This document shows positions 53,763 to 64,000 of a stretch of 64,000 bases of DNA, in pieces. Both the position numbers and the translations under genes were made by a program. Source of the stretch: Typhlomys cinereus (lineage: Eukaryota > Chordata > Mammalia > Rodentia > Platacanthomyidae); contig JALPQD010000232.1 of the NCBI GenBank assembly GCA_023101885.1, positions 1,144,618 through 1,208,617 of the forward strand, in the 5' to 3' direction. Below the pieces are notes generated by a model. That model saw nothing but the letters and a program-made list of their open reading frames with translations. It was not told the DNA's origin and did no database searches. The number at the start of each line of letters is the position of its first letter. Position 1 is the first letter of the stretch.

Positions 53763-56438
53763 AAACTTCTAGAAAACACAGATTCTGAATTCCTGACTCA
53801 TTGTTTCTGGGAACTTACATTTGCATCTGACCTCTGCCTGTGCTAGCTACTTTTCTCCACTCAAGTCTTTTTAGTAGCTAATGTTCAAATGGCAAAGGTA
53901 AAATTTATCAAGCATAAAAATCATAGGAGGAAATATTAATCTCATTATACATTCTAAAATAATTTTATTTGAGTATTTATGACTTAACCAAACATATGAT
54001 AGTGACTATTACCCATTTTAGAAAGAAGTTATTCTTTTCCATGCATTGCTATTGCTGGAAACCTGTGTCCTTTGACTACCTCTTAAATGCTTGGGCATGT
54101 ACACATTTTTATTTAGAAAGAGATTTGTTATTGCACAAGATGTGGAGAGCCATCCTGGAAAGACATATTCTGCTACCATTTATAAAATAACTTCTATTTT
54201 GCTGATTTAGTAGGATCTTTTGCTGAAATGCTAAGCAGAAAAAAATCAATATTATTTGATGATTCTATACAAGTATTATTCATGTTTAATATATAAAATG
54301 AAAATAATGTCATTCAATATTTTATGATAATATGTATTTAATGAAACTATGCTGCAAATGGGAAAAGGCAGTAATTTTTATTAACCTAAAGCATTATATT
54401 ATAAGGCATACAAGAATGAATAGAATTAGTGAGCAAGTTGGGAAAATAAAGCAAGGTTAAAAGAACATTAACTGAGACAACATTGATTGAGGAAAATAGA
54501 AGAAATTCAGTGAAATCAAATGACCATGAAACACATTAATTACTTAAACAGAATAAGGTCTAAGTTATTTGAGTATTTGCTTTATCTCTGACATCTTTGT
54601 TTTAGCTATATGCTCATATCAGATCTTTCAACTCAGCATCACAACACAAATACTCTGACTATATATTATATATATGTAAATTATTTAGTTGATGATCTCA
54701 TATTCCTTTTTTCCAAGATGCAAGCAAGCAGTAATCTATTGCTTACTCACACATAGTCTTTGCTCTGCTTTCAGCTCACAAATGGATTTATAAGACTACT
54801 TATGGAAGTATTCTTTTAGTTAGCAAAATATCTTCAAGTTCCCTAGATATTAAACTATTTTTAATCCAATTCATTAGTCATGAATCATCCATCAATAGCC
54901 TATTTTATGTGATAACCTGTTTTATTCCTATTCATCTCCTGAAGGGGATTTTCACTATCTCTTTAAACTTTTATGAGTAATTCAACTATATGCATCCACA
55001 TACAAGCTTTTGTAAAACAAGTGTTTTTATTTATATTGGGTATATTACTGTGACTGAGAATTCTGGCCCATTTCTTTATTCTGCTTTTTATTATCTGTGG
55101 GACTGTCCTGCTGGTGGCTGAAGTGGCACACTGTGTCTCACTCTCTCTAGCAATGTATGACTGCTCTGAACTCTGTACTTCATTTTTGTTGCAGACTGTT
55201 TTCAATTCTAGATAATCTTGTGAATGTGAAGGAATGTCTTTTGCATCTCCGTTGTTAGGTCTGTATTTCCTTCAAGTCTACTCATGATGATCATTTTTCA
55301 TTCATTTAATTATAGATGACTTTGCAGAAATGTCTACACAGATCTATTGTCTGTTTTTAAATTGGTACAGTGTGCATCCCTCTCTTGTGCGATTTCATTT
55401 AAGCTAAACAAATTGCATCTGTAATGGTCACTATTCCATATTAGTACACATTCGGAGTTAGTACATGACCTAAGTATTCAGGAGGGGGAAAAGCATTTCA
55501 ATTAATTGCTAATTAATTTTCAGATAAATGTTTATCCATAATTTGTTGGGCCATAACTTAGTAAAATTTTGAAAGTTAAATAAATCTTAACTATTTATGA
55601 AGTTTCCCTTTTCCTACACAGTGTTTTGTTTATTTCTCTCATTTTTTTCTGATGTAAAAGAAAACATTTGGATCATCCAGACAGAGTACAGATTTACCTC
55701 AGTGAATTAACTGTTTCTATTGCTATCTCATTTTATTTCTAGCCCCTTAAGCCTTCTTAGGTATCATTTCTCATGAAATCCATCCATTTTAAGAAATGTG
55801 ACACACATACACACACGCATACACAAAAACTATATGTACAAGAATACTTGTGAACACGGTACTAAACTGTAAGAAATAAATATACTAAGGAAACGACACA
55901 GAAGTGTCATACTGCAAGATTAATGTCTCTTGCAAATGTTTCAGAATCTATACTACAGAATATAAAGAATATAGAAACTATCAGAGGTAGTATGACTGCT
56001 TCCAGCTCAATTATATTATTTTTAATGATGCGGTTGGCTTTTTGACAGTTTTTCGTAAGTCTAAAATTCATTCAGATTCCCCCCCTCCACCATGGCCTTC
56101 TCTCCACATCCTGTCGGCCCTTCTTTCCTACAAATCTTTCTTCTCACGCATTCAAATTTCCCCCCATTTTGTCTTCTGCCACATAGAGACCTATGAACAG
56201 TTGAGAAACCCAGAGTCTCCATGAAGCATTGAAGAACTCCCATCCATGATAACAAGGAGATCAGAAATGTTGTAAACATAATGAATAAAATAGTTGATTG
56301 GAGAAAATGTAGCAATTTGTTCACCTGTGTTATTCACATAGAAAACTATTTATATATTTAGGATATTCCAGGATGATTTGATAACAAAAATTAGACTTTT
56401 TAAACAATAATGTTAAGATCTTGGCTACAAAAAAAAAA
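53763..56438. other. 2.7 kb AT-rich DNA, no gene seen
   Basis: No repeat or gene recognised. Short CA-rich run near 55800-55830. The region 56070-56230 is pyrimidine-rich on the plus strand; its two overlapping open frames are probably compositional. Confidence 0.45.
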
Positions 56439-56439
56439 T

Positions 56440-56937
56440 GTCTCACTGGTTAAAACCTTTGTCTCTCAAGCGGAAGGAACCTAATTCAGATCCAGGATTT
56501 CATTTAAAAAAATGATAGGTCAAGAATAGCAGTGGCCGGGCTGGAGAGGTGGCTCAGGGGTTAAGCCTCCACCTTACAGGCGGAAGGTCCTGAGTTCGGA
56601 TCCCAGATCCCACGTATAGACACCAGGCAGAAGCAGGGGTGAATCCCGGGGCAGAAGGAGGTGGAGGCGGCCATGGTGGTTCGCGAATTCGTCCGTGGTT
56701 CTACACACACAGACACACACACACACACACAGACATACACACACGCGCGCACATACACACGCACATGCGCACAGTTGAATAAATAATAATAATTAAAAAA
56801 ATTTAAAAAAAAAAAGAATAGTAGTGGCCTTAATACCAGACCCAAAACTCGGGGCCTAGGAAACTCTAAAGCAAAGTAATAAGGTAAAAGAACTCAGGAT
56901 GATGATTCCTGAAGTTACTATAGGGACTGAGAGTGAT
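56440..56937 (+). mobile_element. Older tRNA-derived SINE split by a young SINE
   Basis: The left piece (56440-56537) carries a decayed head (CTCACTGGTTAAAACCTTTG, TCTCAAGCGGAAGGAACC) and the start of the body (AAGAATAGCAGTGGCC). The right piece (56814-56937) continues with TACCAGACCCAAAACTCGGG, CTAAAGCAAAGTAATAAGG and AGTTACTATAGGGACTGAG. That is the AGCAAAGCAAAAGG and GGGACAC end of the older subfamily. Confidence 0.78.
56538..56813 (+). mobile_element. Young tRNA-derived SINE nested in its older relative
   Basis: It starts GGGCTGGAGAGGTGGCTCAG with B-box-like GAGTTCGGATCCC, and ends CAGTTGAATAAATAATAATA followed by A-rich sequence. The 16-bp target-site duplication is AAGAATAGCAGTGGCC (56522-56537) versus AAGAATAGTAGTGGCC (56814-56829), one mismatch. 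The body lacks about 37 bases present at 36533 (the GCGGCCTGTGC to GGCGGAGCCTG segment). Otherwise it shares that copy's subfamily markers (CAGATCCCACGTATAGAC and GGGGCAGAAGGAGG). Confidence 0.94.
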
Positions 56938-57118
56938 TCAGGAATCATGTTGTATTGCTTCTACCTCCTTTTGCTTTGCTTTGGGATTCCAGGGCTCTAC
57001 CTTCCAGAGTAAAAAGGGCAAACCACTTCGATTTCTGCCTGGGATCTGGGATCTGAACTCAGTTCCTTCTGGATTTGAGGCAGAGTTTTAACCAAGAAAC
57101 CATCTCTCTGAAACCAAG
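56938..57118 (-). mobile_element. Older tRNA-derived SINE, minus strand, tail-to-tail with its neighbour
   Basis: The plus strand reads GCTTCTACCTCCTTTTGCTT, TTGGGATTCCAGGGCTCTAC, CTTCCAGAGT, then GGATCTGGGATCTGAACTCA and GGCAGAGTTTTAACCAAGAA, ending ACCATCTCTCTGAA. This is the complement of the older SINE from its AGCAAAGCAAAAGG segment back to the tRNA head. It directly abuts the end of the plus-strand copy, forming an inverted pair. Confidence 0.75.
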
Positions 57119-57697
57119 TATCTTCTTTATACATAGCACATGCACATACAAGCAAGAACACATTTCAAAAAAATAACTCGGAACAACTATTCAACCTCTA
57201 GCACATTTGCTGTGCAAGTTCAATGACAGCTAAGAATGTGGTTAGACATGAAGTCAACTTCTCTTAGGAGATTATGAATTTATTTTCCTATCTCGTTCTT
57301 GCAAGTCTTCCAGCATGAAATTTGTAGATAATGTGTCATAATGCTATAAACTTGATCATCACTGAAAGTCCACAGGGAGGTACACTGTAGCTAAAAGAAG
57401 AAAGAAAAATGCATGATGCTGACAAATTAGTTTTAAGTTTCTCTCTATGGTAAAGCAGTAATTTAGATTATGATAGATGGAGACAAACTTGCTTAAAATA
57501 TGACATATATCTTTATATATATATATATATATATATATGCTCATCATTTAGTGATTACATTTATAGCCATAAATTTTATTTCAATTTCAAATCAATAAGA
57601 ACAGCTACAAATAAAATCAAATTTTTAATTCATGGTCCAAAGATGTTCAGATCATATTTCAAGTATTGGTTGGAGCGCTCTAGTACTTTAATTGCTT
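57119..57697. other. AT-rich DNA with TA repeat, no gene seen
   Basis: An AT dinucleotide run occupies about 57513-57538. Nothing else is recognised. Confidence 0.5.
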
Positions 57698-58684
57698 TGT
57701 TAGTCTAACCACCAAGTAGACTAGGAGAGTGGGTCCTGAAAGATCAAAGTTTCCCTCCAGAGAAAGTCAGCCCTAATCTGGCAGGTCAGTACTTTGGCCT
57801 CACAACCTGCTCAATCCATCTCTATTTTTCTGGAGCTACCAACTAGGATGCCAAATGTGATCCTTACACCTGTCCAGGAGAAACTGAAGAGAAGCCATCA
57901 ACTCATTTCACACAGGTCAGCAAACAGCAATCAAAGGGTAATGGCTTTCTGTCACCACCAACCTTCCCTAGGTACAAAGGCCATCCTGGAGGTTAGAGGC
58001 TCTGCATCCAATTACCTGTCCCAAGAGCTATCTGGTCCCCCTCTAAAAAGTAATTTGTTCAGTGCAAAATTGAACGTACTTCCTGATTTGCTGTTTTCTC
58101 AGTGCTGCTTTCAAAAGTGCCTGAAAGTTTCCAGAACGGTGGGTCTGGTTAACTGAGCTCTTAGCTTGGTGCTCAGAAGATGTGAGGGAATGGGAATGAA
58201 AGAAATAATAAAAATTCAAGCTATATTGTGATCAAAAGTTATCAGCAATTCTGTACAGGATTAAAAACTCTAGCTAAAATTCTCTAAATACTGAGTACCA
58301 AATTGACTGTCAAGACCCTTGTGTTTAAAATATAATTTTCACTAAGTATCAACTCAATAACATTAGCGATTAGAGAAATGGAAGGCTTCATAATAACTAC
58401 TTGTCTTTCGAATTCATAGTGACTGTATAAAATATAACCAATTTAAAGAACTATGGAATATGATGCTAAAACTTTCTACAAATATTTGTTTGTAGACAAA
58501 AATTTCTCCCAACTCTTAAGTATTCAAGACCTCTCTCTGTGCTTTGCCATGTATGTTATTTTAAGTCAATTAAAATTGTTGAATCTTCACAAGGAAGATT
58601 CTAGGAAGTCTAACCACCAAGTAGACTAGGAGAATGGGACCTGAAAGATCAAAGTGTCCCTCCAGAGAAAGTCAGCCCTAATCT
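57698..58684. repeat. Unclassified block bounded by a 78-bp direct repeat
   Basis: A 78-base segment at 57702-57779 recurs at 58607-58684 with about three mismatches. The sequence between (about 830 bases) begins GC-richer, with CTGGCAGGTCAGTACTTTGG and an open frame of 120 codons from 57794, and becomes AT-rich after about 58200. The first copy starts TGTTAGTCTAACC. A decayed rodent LTR element of MaLR type with a truncated second LTR, or a segmental duplication, are both possible. The open frame matches no protein I know. I cannot decide between these. Confidence 0.45.
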
Positions 58685-59480
58685 ATTTTAAAACAGTTCA
58701 TTCTGAAATTATTAAGATTCAGCACTCTTGAAAAATCATACATGATCTCTCAAGTTCCAGTATTATTTATTCATTTTATTGCTATTTCTATTATTTATTC
58801 ATTTTATTATACTAAAAGACTTAAATGCTTTGAGTGGCTATCTATAGTCTAATCAGATTATGTGTCTACAAACTCTGGGAGCACAGTATCGGTAATTCTC
58901 TGAGTAAATATCTGTAGAGCATTGACAGAAAGGCTCCTCTCGGAGAGCCTCTGGGGGGAGACACAGCCCAAAAAGTGGTGACAGCATTTTCTTAGTCTAG
59001 TTTCCCAGCTTGAGGACACTTGAGGACACACACAAAGGCTTGTGCAAATGCAGACATGAATATGGATCACAAACTGAAACAAAAATCTTAAAAACACACA
59101 GTCATTCTACTTTTAGAGACCCAAAGTATCTCATTCATAGAAAATAGTGTCTAGTGACAAAGAAATTTCCTGTCTTTTAATTCAGAAGAGAAATAATCCT
59201 AGCATGTGCCTTAGGTAATGAAACAATTCTAAGAATTTGCAAAGACTTATTTATTTTAAACACTATCATGTAGCCAACATAATTTTCATAGGTAATGAAT
59301 TTCCCTAGAATTGTGCATTTCCCATTCAGTTTCTTATTTTCAGAGTCAACAGTTATCACCAGGAAAGCAATACATTGTGCAAATATGTGTCATTTTTACA
59401 AATAAGATAAAAAAAATGGAGTTTTTAGGACAGTTTAGAGAATGGATAGGTTAAGAGTATCTTACAGCTGTATCAAAGGA
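58685..59480. other. AT-rich DNA, no gene seen
   Basis: It includes a short duplicated TTATTTATTCATTTTATT motif near 58765-58812. Nothing else is recognised. Confidence 0.45.
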
Positions 59481-59550
59481 CTGAGACAGGAGGGCTGCTA
59501 GTTTAAGAAAAGTCTAAATTGTATAGGAAGACACTAAGCCATGTTATTTA
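59480..59550 (+). mobile_element. B1-related relic (weak)
   Basis: AAAGGACTGAGACAGGAGGG, then CTGCTAGTTTAAGAAAAGTC and TATAGGAAGACACTAAGCC resemble the middle of a B1 element (GGAGGCTGAGGCAGGAGG, GAGTTCAAGGCCAGCC and ACAGAGCAAGACCC regions). It is short and diverged. Confidence 0.35.
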
Positions 59551-59627
59551 GCAAATAAAAATAGTTCACATAGCAGCATAACTTTCCCTTAAAATAACAT
59601 AACTGTGGGTATCTGATAAATATACAA

Positions 59628-59935
59628 TGTGTGTGCGTGTGCTTATGATGTCTAGGTGTTTAAGTTTGTCCTCATACGCATGCCATGCTGCATCTGTGGA
59701 GGCCATAGGAAAAGCTCAGGTGTCAGTCCTTACTTCTGCTTTATTGGAAAAGGGTCTCTTGGAACAGGGTCTCTTTGTTGCTTGGCAGTAAATGCAAGGG
59801 CCGCGGAGCATCAGGTCACCACCCGCCAGGCATTACTGCACTTACTTTTATGAGGTTCTGGTGAGCTCCACTCAGGTCCTCAAACTTAAGTGACAGGAAC
59901 TTTTCCAATAAGCCATATCTCCAACTTCCCTGCTC
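59628..59935 (-). mobile_element. B4 SINE, minus strand
   Basis: The left end has GTGTGTGCGTGTGCTTATGA, then CGCATGCCATGCTGCATCTG and GGAGGCCATAGGAAAAGCTC, the complement of the B4 CA tail region. The middle has GGAACAGGGTCTCTTTGTTG and a GC-rich B1 complement (AAGGGCCGCGGAGCATCAGG). The right end has TGAGGTTCTGGTGAGCTCCA, ACTCAGGTCCTCAAACTTAA and CAATAAGCCATATCTCCAAC, the tRNA head complement. It is full-length by layout. Confidence 0.85.
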
Positions 59936-61770
59936 TAAAATGGCGAATTTGCTGACACTAATAAAGCTATTTTATTCAAGACAGTTTTAATCATATAAAA
60001 AAGTTTTAGAAAGTTCACATATTTTTGTCACCTCCCTTCCATGAAGGCTAATGGCTTACATAATCATAATGCACTAATCAGAGCCCTGAAATCATCACGG
60101 GCCAAAAATTATTAGCTTTATGTTCAGACGTTATGCAAATTTTGTTCATTTCTATTTTAATATCCTTTCAAAACACTAACTAAAGAATCAGCATTTTATT
60201 TCACTTTTATTTGCATGTGAAATCCAGATTCCTCCAGTCTGTCCTTTACAGTCTTTCCTTACTTTTCATTTTGCTTCTTCTTTTTACAATACAAAATCCA
60301 TTTATTTTCTGAAGCGGTAGGAAGGCCATTGATTTTGCTGATTATTGTCACAATGTTTCTTTTTTTAAGTGGAAAGAAAACTCAAATCATTATTTTGGAA
60401 AATATGTAACTGTGCAAATATTTAGGGTTCTAAATTTAGCAATAACTACTTTGAATACAAAGTATTGGCACAGTAGGATATGGCTTTCCATACATCATCT
60501 TCACAATGTCTTTTGAAATAAACTTATGCAACAAACTTGAAGCTCTGAAAAGTAACTTGTTCTAAATCACCTGATTAGCAGATGAGAATGCTAAATATAT
60601 ATTTTATTAGTTTAAAACTATTATTACTATTCAAATACACAACCTTCAGTGCATGAATTATCCTGCAACGTACAAATAATTAAGTTTATGTAAAATGCAA
60701 GGTGGAATCTTGAATAATCTATACCTTCTTTCAGTGGTTATGTATAGCTTCGGCTGATTCTTTAAAGGAGAATGTGACAAAACTCAATCATATGAAGCAC
60801 AAAACTAATTATAAGATGCTTAATTTCATGAAATGCTTGGCATTTCTCATTATGTATTTTCACTGTTCATCTGTGTCCCAGAGTTTAAACGTATTCGATT
60901 AGAAGATGGCTGCCCCATATCAGTTTCCTTGTACCTGAATAACCCTTTGACCTCTACTATCCTCCATGAAGTGGAGTCATATTATGTACCAAGACCATCA
61001 AGACTGACATTTTGGTGCATGTCAAAATGAATTTCATTGAATTAAAGATGAAATACACTATTTGAATTGAAGTGGCCCTGAAAACACAAGCAATTTGTGT
61101 GAGAAAGTGAACAAAGCACTCGTGATCCTACACACTTGCTACACTGCTTTCAGTTGATAACTGATCCTATTAAAAAAAAAGTGTGGTGTACAGGTAGATC
61201 TAGAGATATAGAAGGGTGGGCAGTAGCAGCAATGTGATTTTCTCTGAGACAGTCCTCAAGGACAATGATGAAGGATCTTACAGTGATAAATTGTTTTCTT
61301 AAAAATTATTCATGGATCCACAGGGCACAGAAAATGATTGGCTATACATTCAGAGAGAGAGAAGGACTATTAATTAAAAAACATGTAACCAGGCAATTCA
61401 GTGGATTCAGTAATATAAATATTCGTAATCAAACATGTAGGATAAAGCATTTCCTCATACACCCTCATGGTATCATCCAGTGGGCTCATGAATAAAGTGG
61501 ACATGGTGTCTAAGAAAAAGGTATTCTGAAGATTTCTAAACATCAAGGTTAACTTAAAAACAACAATGAATGCATCTGATTCACAAAGAGTGGCCATTTC
61601 AATGGATTTCCATACCAAAGACCCGAAATCTCAGATCCACCAAGTAATTATGTCTATCTCATTTACATTACAGAGAAATAGTATACCAATTCTATGTCAA
61701 AAACAAATGAAAGAAATCAGAACCAAACTATATCACGTCCACTTTTTCTGGTAGTTGGTGTTTAATAATA
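59936..61770. other. 1.8 kb AT-rich DNA, no gene seen
   Basis: No repeat or gene recognised. Two overlapping open frames near 61265-61618 appear fortuitous. Confidence 0.45.
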
Positions 61771-61774
61771 TACA

Positions 61775-62254
61775 AAGTGTGGCAGTTAATTTTCACTGTA
61801 TACTTGTTTACTTGTTTAGATCTGGAATCAACAAAGACATGTCTCTGGGGAAGTTTATGAAGATATCTCCAGAAGTAGCTAATTGAGACAGAGACCTGGC
61901 TCTAGTATGGGCTAAACCTTTTAAAAGTGACCAAGATATAATTCCCTTCAGAGGAAAAAGCACTGATGATTGCTTGTAGACTTTTGCTTATTCCTGGTGA
62001 GTGCAACCATTGCTTTGCTGTTCAGCTGCTGCCATCAGAATCTAGCTTGGTTGACCTCTTAATGTGGACTGAAGACCATAAGATCTACAGCAACACTACA
62101 CCTGAGTAACTCAATGGGACTGCTGAGGAATTCAGTGTAGAAGACAAAGCGGCAACGATGTTCTCAACTTCTCCAGCATAGGAACAGTCATTCTTGATCT
62201 ATCTGGCCCAAGTATGAATGATAATCTAATTAAGTCTCCTTTTGTAATATAACT
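61775..62254 (+). mobile_element. URR1-like MITE, long copy
   Basis: It opens GTGGCAGTTAATTTTCACTG, then GATCTGGAATCAACAAAGAC and ATGTCTCTGGGGAAGTTTAT, typical of the left half of these rodent MITEs. The middle has AGGAAAAAGCACTGATGATT and GCTGCTGCCATCAGAATCTA. The right half is diverged but ends with AATCTAATTAAGTCTCCTTT. It is about 480 bp. It lies directly upstream of a young SINE at 62281. Confidence 0.6.
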
Positions 62255-62280
62255 TCACTATAAAAAAACAACCCATTCTT

Positions 62281-62572
62281 GGGGCTGGAGAGATAGCTCA
62301 GGGGTTAAGCCTCTGCCTTGCAGGCGGAAGGTCCTTAGTTCAGATCCTAAACCCCAAGTATAGACGCTGGGCGGAAGCGGGGGACAGCCTGCGTTTCTGG
62401 TCCTGGTAAGGCGGAGCCTGCGAATCCCCAGGGCAGAGTAAACAAGGAGGAGGTGGAGGTGGTCCATGGTGGTTCCCGAATTCGTCCGTGGTTCTACACA
62501 CACATACATACACACACATACACACATATGCACACACACACAATTGAATAAATAATAAAAAATAATTTAAAA
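62281..62572 (+). mobile_element. Young tRNA-derived (DIP-like) SINE
   Basis: Head GGGGCTGGAGAGATAGCTCA with GGGGTTAAGCCTCTGCCTTG, then B-box-like TTAGTTCAGATCC. The body has GGGCGGAAGCGGGGGACAGC, CTGGTCCTGGTAAGGCGGAG and AGAGTAAACAAGGAGGAGG. The tail is GGTTCTACACACACATACA, ending CAATTGAATAAATAATAAAA. Its flanks share CATTCT (62274-62279 and after the A-run at about 62576), so the target-site duplication is short or A-rich. Confidence 0.9.
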
Positions 62573-62594
62573 AAACATTCTCATAGATAACCCT

Positions 62595-63435
62595 GACTAT
62601 CATACACAGTAATGGCTTTCTTTAGGATGCATGTTTTGTTGTGTTGATATTCCTCTCTGGCCCATCTTACTGCTCCACCTTGCCTCTATATTGCTCCTTT
62701 TCTTTTTCTGCACACAGTTTTTCCTCCCTCCAATCCTTTAAGACCCCATTTTCTCCTCTCTTAGTATCTATTTCCTAAGATTCACTTATGTCATAATTTC
62801 CTCCTACTTCCTGTACTAAAATGTTGCATTGTGTCTATGTTTATCTACTTTTCTTTTGATGGACATCTAGTTTGGTACCATTTCTTTGTTTTTATAGATA
62901 GTGCAGCAATAAATGTGGTTTTGCAAGAAGAACTCTGCTGTAGGACTTAGACTCCCTTGTGTATTACACTGGAATGGTATGGCTAGGTAATACTGTACTT
63001 TCATTGATCAGCAATTTCAGTTTTTGTTGTTGTTTAACATAATTTCCATTCTGATTTCCATAGTGACTTAACCAGTTATCAGTCTGACCTCTCACTTACA
63101 ATGAATAGTGTTTCCTGTGTTGGAACACTCTCATAAAAAATCTTTTGTCCTTTGTTATTTAAAAACTATTTTCATTGTTGTTAAGTGGATCTCAAAATAG
63201 TTTTAATTAGTGTTTCCTGGATGACTAAACATGTCAAACATTTTTATGTGATCTTTCTTTGCATGTTGTATGTTCATTTCATTATCCCATTTGCTATTGA
63301 AACATTTGTTCTTTTTGTGTTTTTGTTGGTGTTTATTTTGTTTTAGGCTTTGATGTATGTTCTGGGTAATAATTCCTTTTCATCTACTGAAATTTGCTAT
63401 GATTCTGCTTCCTTATCTGTAGTATACCAATTATA
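62595..63435 (-). pseudogene. Old L1 relic: ORF2 C-terminus and adjoining 3' region, minus strand
   Basis: The plus strand shows complements of known L1 ORF2 phrases: TTTTGATGGACATCTAGTTT, TGTAGGACTTAGACTCCCTT, ATTTCCATAGTGACTTAACC, GTGGATCTCAAAATAGTTTT and TTGATGTATGTTCTGGGTAA. To the left the pyrimidine-rich sequence (62650-62850) would be the adjoining 3' region. Divergence is high, pointing to an ancient rodent or mammalian L1 subfamily. It is non-functional. Confidence 0.75.
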
Positions 63436-64000
63436 ACAGTGTAAATTTATCAAGTCATAGTGTGAATTCAAATTTTTAAAGATCAAGAACAGAATTTAAA
63501 AATTTGTGGACCCATGAGCATTTTAGCAATTTTTTTATTGGGCAGAAGAAAATGTTAAGATAAAATGAGGAACTATAATTTTTGTTCCTTTTTTCTTTCA
63601 CTTGACACTGTTTTCTATTATTTCCAAATCACCATTTTCTTCCAAGTTCACTGTTGCCTGTATCTAAGTCCCAATTGATGTTATCTCCAAGGGATTGTTT
63701 TGTTAAATAATCTTTTCTTATATTTCATCAGTAACTATTTACTTGTACAAGAAGTTAGAAAGATTTAAATACTAAAATAAATCAACATTCTCAAAAAAAG
63801 AATCCATCATTCACTTTTCCAGTAATTTGTCATAGGTTCAGTTTCATCATTCATACATTTCTATTTCAAACTCATATTGTCCTCTGGAAGAGTATAAAGA
63901 TAGCATGTTGTTTTTATTAAGTTGCTTACTATAATTGGATATATGTTATGAAAAGTTCATCTGAGCACTGAAAAACACTGAGAAACACTGAAAGTAAAGA
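63436..64000. other. AT-rich DNA, no gene seen
   Basis: Nothing recognised up to the end of the window. Confidence 0.45.

Noticed and set aside
57794..58156. 120-codon open frame in GC-richer sequence
   Set aside because: No recognised domain. It lies in a block that looks like a repeat or LTR relic bounded by a duplicated segment.
62258..62603. Minus-strand open frames with VEPRTNSGTTM-type stretches
   Set aside because: The same stretch appears wherever the young SINE occurs (for example 36557 and 56561); it is SINE antisense translation.

Overview
This window is a gene-poor, AT-rich stretch of mammalian nuclear DNA, and the repeats point to a rodent of the mouse-related clade. I see no host protein-coding gene, no intact exon set and no functional RNA gene. 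There is nothing bacterial or viral-system-like and no CRISPR array. Long open frames are explained by retrotransposon relics, simple repeats or chance. The rodent signature is the mix of B1, B4/RSINE1 (tRNA head plus B1), B3, ID-type heads, URR1-like MITEs and rodent-type LINE-1 (L1). The most distinctive element is a young tRNA-derived SINE of about 260-300 bp, present in six fresh copies. It has a B2-superfamily-like head, a unique GC-rich body, a CA-rich tail and an end close to TTGAATAAATAA. From general knowledge it resembles the DIP-type SINEs of jerboas and relatives, but that placement is inference.

Layout. 1-1.55 kb: mostly unique AT-rich DNA, then a U6 snRNA retropseudogene at 1569-1675. 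2.0-12.35 kb: four same-strand L1 insertions of one 3'-UTR family. Three are 5'-truncated with clear target-site duplications (TSDs). The fourth (7841-12345) keeps a 5' UTR, an ORF1 stub and much of ORF2, but has lost the segment between ORF1 and the ORF2 reverse transcriptase. 12.4-21.2 kb: mostly unique AT-rich sequence with URR1-like MITEs, a B3 and a long GT tract. 21.2-26.1 kb: a short poly-T insertion with a TSD, two L1s with 5' inversions, a URR1-like element, an RSINE1 and an old SINE. 26-34.9 kb: mainly unique DNA with a 44-45 bp cruciform-prone tandem repeat, two young SINEs and one URR1-like element. 34.9-47.7 kb: one L1 3' end, one young SINE, two B4s, old SINE/B1/B3 pieces, minus-strand L1 relics and an old inverted L1. 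47.7-64 kb: unique DNA with nested insertions (young SINE in URR1, L1 in B4, young SINE in an old relative of itself), an unclassified block with a 78-bp duplicated segment, another B4, a URR1-like element abutting a young SINE, and an old L1 relic.

How it fits together. L1 is the only autonomous element recognised here. Its enzymes are known to mobilise SINEs and U6 RNA, and the poly-A tails and TSDs on the U6 copy, the young SINEs and the L1s fit one shared mechanism. Every L1 copy here is dead. The points most worth a second look are the 5'-inverted L1s, the ORF1-to-ORF2 junction deletion, overlapping small open frames in the L1 3' UTR, the cruciform-prone tandem repeat and two non-repetitive blocks that could be conserved non-coding DNA. 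I did not find a convincing new biological system. Family names rest on remembered consensus patterns; a RepeatMasker run would be the decisive check.
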